From: Sinisalibacter aestuarii | Lineage (GTDB): Bacteria > Pseudomonadota > Alphaproteobacteria > Rhodobacterales > Rhodobacteraceae | Assembly (NCBI RefSeq): GCF_027923545.1 | Contig: NZ_BROH01000001.1 | Span: 310,001-374,000, forward strand | DNA: 64,000 bases | Direction of reading: 5' to 3' | Shown here: piece by piece, positions 30,456 through 37,732 of the stretch | How the letters are laid out: every line of letters begins with the position of its first letter | Numbering within the stretch: the stretch's first letter is position 1 | Notes under the pieces: model-generated | The model's database searches: none | What the model was told of the DNA's origin: nothing | What the model saw: only the letters and a program-made list of their open reading frames with translations | Program-made: the position numbers and the translations under genes

Positions 30456-31666
30456 CCGGGGTCACCATCGAGCGGCTCGGCCACCAGGGCGACGGGATCG
30501 CGCCCGGCCCGGTCTTCGCGCCCCGCACCCTGCCCGGCGAGCGGGTCGAGGGTGAGCTGGACGGCAACCGGATCGACAGGCCAAGGATCGTCACGCCGTC
30601 GCCGGATCGGGTCAGGCCGCCATGCCGGCATTACAAATCCTGCGGCGGCTGCGCGCTGCAACATGCCTCTGACGATTTTGTCGCGCGCTGGAAGATGGAT
30701 GTGGTCCAAACCGCCCTCGCCGCGCAGGGAATTGACGCGAATCTGGCTGAAATAGAGACATCTCCACCCCGATCCCGGCGGCGCGCGGTGCTCTCGGCTC
30801 GGCGCATGAAAACGGGGGTTCTGATCGGCTTCCATGCGCCCAGATCCGATGCGCTCACCGCGATTCCGGATTGCCTGCTCCTGCATCCGGACCTGATCGC
30901 CACATTTCCCGCAATGGAGGCGCTCGTCGAAGCGGGCGGGTCGCGCAAGGGCACGGTGCGGATCGCCGTGGCGCTCTCGCAAACCGGGCCGGACGTTGTG
31001 GTGACCGGCGGAAAGCCGCTCGATCCCGTGCTCGAATCGACCCTGGCGCAGATTGCCGGGCAGACCGGGCTCGCGCGCCTCACCTGGGAGGACGAGCTTG
31101 TCGCGATGGCGGTGCCGCCGGCGCAGCGGTTTGGCGCGGCGCTGGTCGTGCCGCCTTCCGGCGCCTTTCTGCAGGCAACGGCGGAGGGCGAGGCGGCGCT
31201 CCGGCGCGAGGTTCTGGCAGGAGTGGGCGACGCGCGCCGGGTCGTCGATCTGTTTGCCGGAAGCGGCACGTTTTCGCTGCCTTTTGCCGGGCAGGCCGAA
31301 GTTCATGCCGTCGAGGCATCCGCCGCGATGATGGCGGCGCTCGATGCCGGATGGCGCAAGGCGCAGGGGCTGAAGCGGGTCACTACCGAAACGCGGGATC
31401 TGTTCCGTCATCCGCTGATGCCGGACGAGCTTGACCGGTTCGATGCGATCGTGATCGACCCGCCGCGCGCCGGTGCCGAAGCCCAGACGCGCGAGATTGC
31501 GGCCTCGTCCGCCACCCGCATCGCCGCCGTTTCATGCAATCCGGTAACCTTCGCGCGGGATGCGCGCATTCTCATCGAGGCGGGGTTCACGCTGGAGCGG
31601 CTGATGGTTGTCGACCAGTTCCGCTGGTCGACCCATGTCGAGCTGGCGGCGCATTTCCGCAGGTAG
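30452..31666 (+). CDS. RNA 5-methyluridine methyltransferase (TrmA/RlmD family)
   Basis: SAM-dependent RNA uracil-C5 methyltransferase. 404 residues. An N-terminal short TRAM-like region is followed by a 4Fe-4S site Cys58-x5-Cys64-x2-Cys67 with the fourth ligand probably Cys141. The SAM motif is VVDLFAGSGTF; IDPPRAG is motif IV; and the catalytic cysteine is Cys362 in SCNP. An Fe-S cluster favours an RlmC/RlmD-like enzyme over TrmA. The target base cannot be set from sequence. Confidence 0.9.
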   Translation: MTGVTIERLGHQGDGIAPGPVFAPRTLPGERVEGELDGNRIDRPRIVTPSPDRVRPPCRHYKSCGGCALQHASDDFVARWKMDVVQTALAAQGIDANLAEIETSPPRSRRRAVLSARRMKTGVLIGFHAPRSDALTAIPDCLLLHPDLIATFPAMEALVEAGGSRKGTVRIAVALSQTGPDVVVTGGKPLDPVLESTLAQIAGQTGLARLTWEDELVAMAVPPAQRFGAALVVPPSGAFLQATAEGEAALRREVLAGVGDARRVVDLFAGSGTFSLPFAGQAEVHAVEASAAMMAALDAGWRKAQGLKRVTTETRDLFRHPLMPDELDRFDAIVIDPPRAGAEAQTREIAASSATRIAAVSCNPVTFARDARILIEAGFTLERLMVVDQFRWSTHVELAAHFRR

Positions 31667-31739
31667 CGATGCGTGCCCGCTTCCCGGTGCGGCCAAAATC
31701 CTGTATGTGCGAACAAAACAAATGCGAAAAGGCAGGCAG

Positions 31740-32234
31740 ATGCGAGCGTTCCTCTTGGTTTTGTCGATGGTCGGGCTGGTCGGCCTCGCCTCCTGTTCGA
31801 AGTTCAAAACCTATGATGGCCCGGAGGTTACCCGCGTGCTTGTCTACAAGGAATCGCGGATGATGTATCTGATGCATGACGAGACGGTGCTGGCCACGCA
31901 CCAGATCGACCTCGGTTTCGCGCCGGAGGGCGACAAGGAGCGCGAGGGCGACGGCAAGACGCCCGAGGGCAGCTACATCATCGACCGCAAGAACCCCAAC
32001 AGCGAGTTCCACCTGTCGCTCGGGATCAACTATCCCGACAGCACGGACCGCGAGGACGCGAAGGAAGCGGGCAATAATCCGGGCGGCGATATCTTCATTC
32101 ATGGCGGCCCGACCGACTGGCGCGACCGCAACAAGCCGGACTGGACGGCGGGCTGTATCGCCGTCAGCGACGATGAGATCGAAGATATCTATGCGATGGT
32201 GAACGTCGGCACGCCAATCGAGATTTATCCGTAA
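31740..32234 (+). CDS. L,D-transpeptidase family lipoprotein
   Basis: 164 residues. A signal peptide ends in the lipobox LASC with Cys19, so it is probably membrane-anchored. The YkuD fold follows, with His121 in IFIHGG and catalytic Cys139 in TAGCIAVSD. Such enzymes form 3-3 peptidoglycan crosslinks or attach proteins to the wall. The ATG at 31740 was chosen because it begins the signal peptide; an upstream ATG at 31722 would add 6 basic residues. It ends 12 bases before the convergent CAP gene. Confidence 0.88.
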   Translation: MRAFLLVLSMVGLVGLASCSKFKTYDGPEVTRVLVYKESRMMYLMHDETVLATHQIDLGFAPEGDKEREGDGKTPEGSYIIDRKNPNSEFHLSLGINYPDSTDREDAKEAGNNPGGDIFIHGGPTDWRDRNKPDWTAGCIAVSDDEIEDIYAMVNVGTPIEIYP

Positions 32235-32246
32235 GGCGGTGCCGGG

Positions 32247-32759
32247 TCAGCTCCCCATCAGCAGCGTCCACCAGACCTTGCCGCCGTCTTCCTGATACCA
32301 GGCAAAGCCCATGTAGCGCGCGCGGCGGTCGAGGATCACGTCGCGCGTATCTTTCTGCTCCATCCAGGCGGCGAGGGTTTCAAGCTCGGTCTCGAAGGTT
32401 TCCGAGATGTTTTCGCCCAGCATCTGGCCCGGATAGCCGGTGCGCGCCACGCGGTCGAGCGGCGAAGACCCGTCGGAGCCGAAATGCCAGGGCCGGTTTT
32501 GCACATGCATGTCGCGCGCATGGGTGGCGGCGGCGGCGGTGAGCTGCGAGTTCAGCTCGATGGGCGCCGCGCCGGCGGCCTGGCGCAGCTGGTTGACCGA
32601 ATCAAGCATCGTGTAGGTGACGCGGTTGTTCTCGAAGGACGAAATCCGGTGAACGGTCGGCAAGGGCTTGCCATCGGGGCCGAGCCGAACCGGAGCCGGC
32701 GAGTCACAGGCCGCGAGCGTGAGCCCGAGAGCGGCAACCAAGGCGAGAGCGCGTTTCAT
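32247..32759 (-). CDS. CAP (SCP/PR1) domain lipoprotein
   Basis: 170 residues. The signal peptide has a lipobox LAAC (Cys18). The CAP fold is seen in SVNQLRQAAGAAPIELNSQLTAAA-type sequence, HARDMHVQNRPWHFG, GYPGQMLGENI and the C-terminal YMGFAWYQEDGGKVWW. Bacterial CAP proteins are extracytoplasmic, and some act on or sense the cell wall. It lies between two L,D-transpeptidases, convergent to the first and divergent from the second (173 bases apart). Confidence 0.85.
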   Translation of the reverse strand: MKRALALVAALGLTLAACDSPAPVRLGPDGKPLPTVHRISSFENNRVTYTMLDSVNQLRQAAGAAPIELNSQLTAAAATHARDMHVQNRPWHFGSDGSSPLDRVARTGYPGQMLGENISETFETELETLAAWMEQKDTRDVILDRRARYMGFAWYQEDGGKVWWTLLMGS

Positions 32760-32932
32760 GCTGAGTTCCCAGTTCCTTAAGACTTGCGGGGCATTCTGCC
32801 CGGCCCACGAAAAACTTCAACCCGCGCAACCAGAGCAAATTTGGCGGTTTGACGCTTGTTTGATTTGCGGCAGCAGGCACCGGGCCATATATATCGGCCC
32901 GAATACGCAGGCAATCTAGGATTGGATTCCCC

Positions 32933-33544
32933 ATGAGTGGTCGCGGGAAAATGAACATTGGCCGCCGGAGCTTTCTTGCCGGCTCCGCCGCCGCGGCAGG
33001 CGGGTTCCTGGCCGCGCCGGCCATCGCGCAGGATACCGACGCAAATTCCACCGAGGTCGAGCGCGACATCTCGGAAGTGGTGCGCCGCAATATCTCAAGC
33101 TTCCGGTCGCTCGATTGGCGGCCCTACTTCTCCAACACCCGGAACGGCGCGATCCTCGTCGACACCACGTCGCGGGCGTTGCATTACTGGTCGGAAGATC
33201 AGGCGATCTACAAGCTCTACCCCACTTCGGTGCCGATGACCGACGAAATGACCCGGCGCGGCCGCACATCGGTGGTGCGCAAGGTCGAGGGTCCGGATTG
33301 GCGGCCGACGCCGTCGATGCTGCAGCGCAACCCGGAATGGCCGTCCTACATTCCGCCGGGGCCGGACAACCCGCTCGGCACACATGCGCTCTACCTGAGC
33401 TGGCAGTATTACCGGATCCACGGCACGCACGATACGCGCAAGATCGGGCGGCGCAGTTCCAACGGCTGCATCGGCCTCTACAACGAACATATCAAAGAGC
33501 TTTTTGCGCTTTCGAAGGTGGGCACGCAGGTGTTGCTAATCTGA
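32933..33544 (+). CDS. Tat-exported L,D-transpeptidase
   Basis: 203 residues. A twin-arginine signal GRRSFLAGSAAAAGG begins at residue 10 and ends about AIAQ (33), implying folded export. The YkuD catalytic region is His163 in YYRIHGTHD and Cys179 in SSNGCIGLYN, matching the canonical S-x-G-C-I pattern better than the lipoprotein paralog upstream. Start may be the first ATG or the internal one at residue 7. Its promoter is expected in the 173-base divergent region. Confidence 0.9.
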   Translation: MSGRGKMNIGRRSFLAGSAAAAGGFLAAPAIAQDTDANSTEVERDISEVVRRNISSFRSLDWRPYFSNTRNGAILVDTTSRALHYWSEDQAIYKLYPTSVPMTDEMTRRGRTSVVRKVEGPDWRPTPSMLQRNPEWPSYIPPGPDNPLGTHALYLSWQYYRIHGTHDTRKIGRRSSNGCIGLYNEHIKELFALSKVGTQVLLI

Positions 33545-33573
33545 CACCACATACACGTTTTTGCCGAATCCTG

Positions 33574-33603
33574 TTGAAAAAATCCTACGGTTCGGTTTTC
33601 TAG
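33574..33603 (+). promoter_or_regulatory. Possible promoter of the 62-residue membrane protein gene
   Basis: TTGAAA (33574-33579), an 18-base spacer, then TTCTAG (33598-33603), about 65 bases before the ATG. Fair match only. Confidence 0.4.
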
Positions 33604-33667
33604 GCTCACGAGGTACAGAACTACCCTTGTTCCGGCGTTCGCGCTGGAAGGACAATTGGAGATTGAG

Positions 33668-33856
33668 ATGAAAAAAGTCATGCTTGTTGCGGCCGTTGCC
33701 GCTCTCGCCGCCACCGCTGCTCAGGCCGGCTCGCTTGCCGACCCGATCGTTGAGCCGGAAATCGTTGTCGAAACCACGACCTCTTCGTCGTCGGCCGGCA
33801 TCATCGTTCCGCTGCTCTTCATCGCCGCCGTTGGCGCCGCGATCTGGCTCCTCTGA
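33668..33856 (+). CDS. Small exported membrane protein of unknown function
   Basis: 62 residues. The ATG has GGAG six bases upstream. A signal peptide MKKVMLVAAVAALAATAAQA is followed by an acidic, Thr/Ser-rich stretch (DPIVEPEIVVETTTSSSS) and a C-terminal hydrophobic segment (about 47-62, ending AAIWLL). So the mature product is a tiny single-pass inner-membrane protein. Similar short proteins occur in Rhodobacterales, but I know no function. It has its own promoter candidate and a strong terminator, so it is an independent unit. Confidence 0.8.
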   Translation: MKKVMLVAAVAALAATAAQAGSLADPIVEPEIVVETTTSSSSAGIIVPLLFIAAVGAAIWLL

Positions 33857-33897
33857 TCCAGAGCTGAGACATACGGATCTTCGGATCCGGAAGGGGA

Positions 33898-33924
33898 CCC
33901 CGCCTTTGGCGGGGTTTTCTTTTT
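33898..33924 (+). terminator. Rho-independent terminator of the small membrane protein gene
   Basis: Stem CCCCGCC (33898-33904) pairs with GGCGGGG (33908-33914) across a TTT loop, then TTTTCTTTTT. It sits 42 bases after the stop codon. Confidence 0.93.
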
Positions 33925-33943
33925 GCGCGGCGGCCTGGTGCGC

Positions 33944-33980
33944 AAAGAAAAACGCCCGGAAGCGGCTGCTCCCGGGCGTT
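33944..33980 (-). terminator. Rho-independent terminator of the addAB-trxA operon
   Basis: On the minus strand, AACGCCCGG (33972-33980) pairs with CCGGGCGTT (33951-33959), followed by a T tract down to 33944. It lies 19 bases beyond the trxA stop and faces the preceding terminator. Confidence 0.9.
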
Positions 33981-33999
33981 TCGCTGAAATCTGCGTGCC

Positions 34000-34320
34000 T
34001 CAGATCGCGTCGGCGATCCAGGTTTCCAAAGCGGCTTTCGGTGCCGCGCCGATCTTGTGCGAGATCACCTGACCGTCCTTGAACATGAACAGTGTCGGGA
34101 TGCCGCGCACGCCCATCATCGCCGGCGAGGCCGGGTTTTCGTCGACATTGACCTTGGCGATCTTGATCTTGCCGTCATATTGCTCGGCCAGTTCTTCGAG
34201 GGCCGGGCCGATCATCTTGCACGGGCCGCACCATTCCGCCCAGAAGTCGACGACAACGGGAATGTCGCTCTTCAGGACCTCTTGTTCGAAGGTATCGTCG
34301 GTCACGGTGTGGGTGGTCAT
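34000..34320 (-). CDS. trxA: Thioredoxin 1
   Basis: Cytosolic dithiol reductant. 106 residues, normal size. The active site is Cys31-Gly-Pro-Cys34 in [10 protein letters not shown], with the cis-proline region [12 protein letters not shown]. The ATG at 34320 has TTAGGAG upstream, so the longer frame was rejected. Last gene of the leftward tsaE-addB-addA group, with an extra promoter within the end of addA. Confidence 0.97.
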   Translation of the reverse strand: MTTHTVTDDTFEQEVLKSDIPVVVDFWAEWCGPCKMIGPALEELAEQYDGKIKIAKVNVDENPASPAMMGVRGIPTLFMFKDGQVISHKIGAAPKAALETWIADAI

Positions 34321-34351
34321 TGGAAGACTCCTAAAAAAGTGGGTTGAAGCG

Positions 34352-34380
34352 AACCTAGGTAGGGTCACCCGTTCCGTCAA
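34352..34380 (-). promoter_or_regulatory. Predicted trxA promoter overlapping the addA stop
   Basis: Minus strand: TTGACG (34380-34375), a 17-base spacer, TAGGTT (34357-34352). The TAG of the -10 element is also the addA stop codon. This would give trxA expression independent of addAB. Confidence 0.6.
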
Positions 34381-37300
34381 GTCGGCCAAAAGCGCGCAGC
34401 GCGAGCCCGGGCGGCAGCGGCATGAGCTTTGCCACGCGGGTCCAGAGCACCGCCGTCTCGATTCGCTTTCCGGGAAAGACCCCGGCCAAAGCCGTCTCAT
34501 AGGCCCCCATCTGGCGAAGAATCCCCTCGGGCGTGTCTTCCGCGCGGTCGGGCGCGATGCGGTTTGTCTTGAAATCCACCGCCAGCACGCGATCCGGCCC
34601 GATCACCAGCCGGTCGATCACGCCATGCAGCCGCCTTGCCCCGGCAACCGAGACGGGGGCCGAGATTTCAACCTCGGCCAGCGCGTCCGCCGTGAATAGC
34701 GGGGCAAGCCCGGGCGCATCGAGAACGCCGCGCGCCTCCGCGAGCAGATCCGCCACCTCTTCCGGTCCGGCGGCGTCTTCGCCGAAGGCCAGAAGGTCTT
34801 CGGCGATCTGCGGCCATTCGCCCCGGTCATAGCCCGGCAGAAATTCGAGCAGCCGGTGAATCTGCCGGCCCCGTCGCAGGGCCGCCTCCGGATCCGCCTC
34901 ATCGTCATCGCCGCCGCCGACGATCTTGGCGCCGCCCAGATCCGACGGCGTCAGCGCGGCGGCGGGCGTTTCCGGCAGGCCGGGATGGGCCGATGCCCAA
35001 TCGGGCAGCGATGCGCTGCTGCGCGCGCGCGCGGCGTCAGGCCCAACCTCGCCGTGCCACTCGCCCCGCTCGAAGCGCAATCCCTCCCCGGTCGGAAAAT
35101 TGTGGGCCACGGCGCCCGCAACCTGCATCCCGGCCTCGGCGATGCGATACCAGCTCACCGCCTCGCCCGCCTTGCCCACATCGCCCGCACCGGCAACGAT
35201 CAGCCAGCTTTCCGCCCGCGTCATGGCGACGTAGAGCAGGCGCATATGCTCTTCCCAATCCCGCTCCTTCGCCGCTGCCAGCGCCGCTGCGATGGCGGCG
35301 GGCGCATGATCCTGCGCCATGCGCCAGGCCATCTGCCCGCCGATGTCGATCAGCTTTCCATCGGAATTGTTCCGCGGCTTCGAGGTGTCGGGCAGGATCA
35401 CCAAGGGTGATTCGAGCCCTTTCGCGCCATGCACCGTCATCACCCGGATCTGGTCGCCGGCATTGTCCATCTGCCGCTTGATCTCAACGTCTTCCGCCGC
35501 GAGCCAGGTGAGAAAGCCGGTCAGGCTCGGCACCTCCATGCGCTCATAGGCAAGGGCCTGCGCCAGAAGTGCATCAATCCCGTCTTCCGCTTCCGGGCCG
35601 AGCCGGGCAATCAGCCGCCGCCGCCCGTCATGCCGGGTGAGGATACGGTCGATCAGGTCGTAAGGGCGTAGAAAGTCGGCCTCGTCGCGCAGGTCGGTCA
35701 GGGCCCCGATGGCGTCGGGATGCGCCGCACCGGCGCGCAGGGCATTCCACAGATAGCTGCCTTTGCCGCGCCCATGGGCGAGACGAAACAGCTCGTCTTC
35801 GGTCAGACCGAAGAGGGGCGAGCGCAGGGCGGCGGCGAGAGAAAGATCGTCTTCCGGGGTGGCGAGAAAGGCGAGGGTCGCGGTTATGTCCCGCACCGCA
35901 AGCTCGGCCTCGATGCGCAGCCGGTCTGCGCCGGCCACGGCCAGTCCGCGCGTTTTGCAGGCCCGGATGATCTGGTGAAACAGCTCCGAGCGGCGGCGCA
36001 CAAGCACCATCACATCGCCCGGCCGCACGGCACGCATCCCGCCATTTTTTGCCGGAATAGACCCTGTTTTGAGGATTTCCGCCACCGCATCGGCCACGGC
36101 ATTGGCCAGGATCACCGGCGCGTCCTCCGGTGCGGCAACGTCGACGGGGTCGGTCCAGGCGGATTTTTCCGGCTTCTCGGGCGCTTCGACCAGCGGCCAG
36201 AGATCCACCCGTCCGGGGCGGCTATTGTCAAAGGCGATATGCTTGACGAGGCTGCCAAGGCCCGGCGCGTCTTTCAGGCTGTGATCGACCAGATCGAGTA
36301 CCGCGCGCGACGAACGGAACGAATATTCCAGCTGCAGCTCCGCCACCCCGCGCCCGACCTCCTTGAAGGCGGCGTCGAACTGGCTGTGCATCCGGGTGAA
36401 TTCCGCGGGGTCGGCGCCCTGAAACGAATAGATCGACTGTTTGAGATCGCCGACGACGAACAGCGTGCGCTCCCGGTCCGAGCGCGCGCTCTCGCCGGCG
36501 GTGAATTCGCGCGCGAGGCTTTCGATCACCCGCCATTGCGCCGGGCTGGTGTCCTGCGCCTCATCGACAAGGATATGGTCGATCCCGCCATCGAGCCGGT
36601 AGAGCACCCAGGCGGCAAGGCCGGGATCGTTCAGAAGTCGCCCGGCAAGCGTGATGAGATCGTCGAAATCCAGCCAGCCATGCGCGTGTTTTCGCGCTTC
36701 ATACTCTTCGATGAATGGCCGGGCGAAGGCGTGGAGTGTGAACGTCTTGCCGGCGGCATCCAGCGCCAGGCGCAGGGGCCGCGCGGCCTCGACCCGGCTC
36801 ATCAGATCGTCGAGCGCGGGCATGAGCGGTGCGGCTGGCCCCTCGCGCGTTGCCTTGGTCGGAAAAGACCCCGTCTTGGCCGAAAATGGCTCTTTCGCGC
36901 TCTTCCCGGTGAGCAGCACGCTTTCGAGAATGGGCAGATCGCGCAAGGCGAGCACCGCCGGGTCCAGGCCCGAGAGTTTCTCTGCCGCTTTGGCGTCGGT
37001 CGGCGATCCGTCCGCAAGGATCGGCACCAGACCGGCCAGCAAGGCGCCGTCGCCAACCGCGAAGGTATCCGCCTCAAGCGCGGCCGCGTCAAAGCCCGGC
37101 GGCAAGCCGAACCATCCCCAGACCTGATCGGCGGTCACCGCATCGGCGAAGGCATCGCGCTTCGAGACGATATCCCGCGTCAGCCGCGAGAATTCGGTGT
37201 CGGTGAAGAAGGCGGCGAGCGCTTCCAGCCGCTGCCGCTCGGCGCCCGATGCCATGTCGTCCAGCACTTCGGCCTGCAGCAGCTTTGCCGTGCGGTCGTC

Positions 37301-37732
37301 CATTTCCCTGAACTGCGGCGTCACCCCGGCTTCAAGCGGAAAGCGGCGCAGGATCGCGGCGCAGAACGAATGGATCGTCTGGATTTTCAGGCCGCCCGGC
37401 GTTTCGATCGCGCCCGCAAACAGCCGGCGTGCGCGCGACAGGTCCGCCACATCCTCAACGCCGAGATTGCGCAACTCCTGCCGCAATTCGGCATCCGGCT
37501 TCATCGCCCAGGCGCCGAGCCGCTCAAACAGCCGGTTCTGCATCTCGCTCGCGGCGGCCTTGGTATAGGTCAGGCACAGGATGTTCTGCGGCGAGACATC
37601 CGCAAGCAGCAGCCGGGCGACGCGGTCGGTGAGCACCCGCGTCTTGCCCGAGCCGGCATTGGCCGACAGCCAGGTATTGGCCGAGGGATCGGCCGCCTCG
37701 ATCTGGCGCAGCGTGGCGTCGTCCAGACTCAT
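34355..37732 (-). CDS. addA: Double-strand break repair helicase-nuclease AddA
   Basis: Helicase-nuclease subunit that processes DNA ends for RecA recombination. 1125 residues. UvrD/RecB-type helicase with Walker A in [20 protein letters not shown], then [26 protein letters not shown] and [13 protein letters not shown]. The C-terminal RecB-family nuclease has [12 protein letters not shown]. Start chosen at ATG 37732 ([16 protein letters not shown]), which overlaps the addB stop by ATGA; a 14-codon upstream extension is inside addB. Confidence 0.96.
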   Translation of the reverse strand: MSLDDATLRQIEAADPSANTWLSANAGSGKTRVLTDRVARLLLADVSPQNILCLTYTKAAASEMQNRLFERLGAWAMKPDAELRQELRNLGVEDVADLSRARRLFAGAIETPGGLKIQTIHSFCAAILRRFPLEAGVTPQFREMDDRTAKLLQAEVLDDMASGAERQRLEALAAFFTDTEFSRLTRDIVSKRDAFADAVTADQVWGWFGLPPGFDAAALEADTFAVGDGALLAGLVPILADGSPTDAKAAEKLSGLDPAVLALRDLPILESVLLTGKSAKEPFSAKTGSFPTKATREGPAAPLMPALDDLMSRVEAARPLRLALDAAGKTFTLHAFARPFIEEYEARKHAHGWLDFDDLITLAGRLLNDPGLAAWVLYRLDGGIDHILVDEAQDTSPAQWRVIESLAREFTAGESARSDRERTLFVVGDLKQSIYSFQGADPAEFTRMHSQFDAAFKEVGRGVAELQLEYSFRSSRAVLDLVDHSLKDAPGLGSLVKHIAFDNSRPGRVDLWPLVEAPEKPEKSAWTDPVDVAAPEDAPVILANAVADAVAEILKTGSIPAKNGGMRAVRPGDVMVLVRRRSELFHQIIRACKTRGLAVAGADRLRIEAELAVRDITATLAFLATPEDDLSLAAALRSPLFGLTEDELFRLAHGRGKGSYLWNALRAGAAHPDAIGALTDLRDEADFLRPYDLIDRILTRHDGRRRLIARLGPEAEDGIDALLAQALAYERMEVPSLTGFLTWLAAEDVEIKRQMDNAGDQIRVMTVHGAKGLESPLVILPDTSKPRNNSDGKLIDIGGQMAWRMAQDHAPAAIAAALAAAKERDWEEHMRLLYVAMTRAESWLIVAGAGDVGKAGEAVSWYRIAEAGMQVAGAVAHNFPTGEGLRFERGEWHGEVGPDAARARSSASLPDWASAHPGLPETPAAALTPSDLGGAKIVGGGDDDEADPEAALRRGRQIHRLLEFLPGYDRGEWPQIAEDLLAFGEDAAGPEEVADLLAEARGVLDAPGLAPLFTADALAEVEISAPVSVAGARRLHGVIDRLVIGPDRVLAVDFKTNRIAPDRAEDTPEGILRQMGAYETALAGVFPGKRIETAVLWTRVAKLMPLPPGLALRAFGRLDGTGDPT

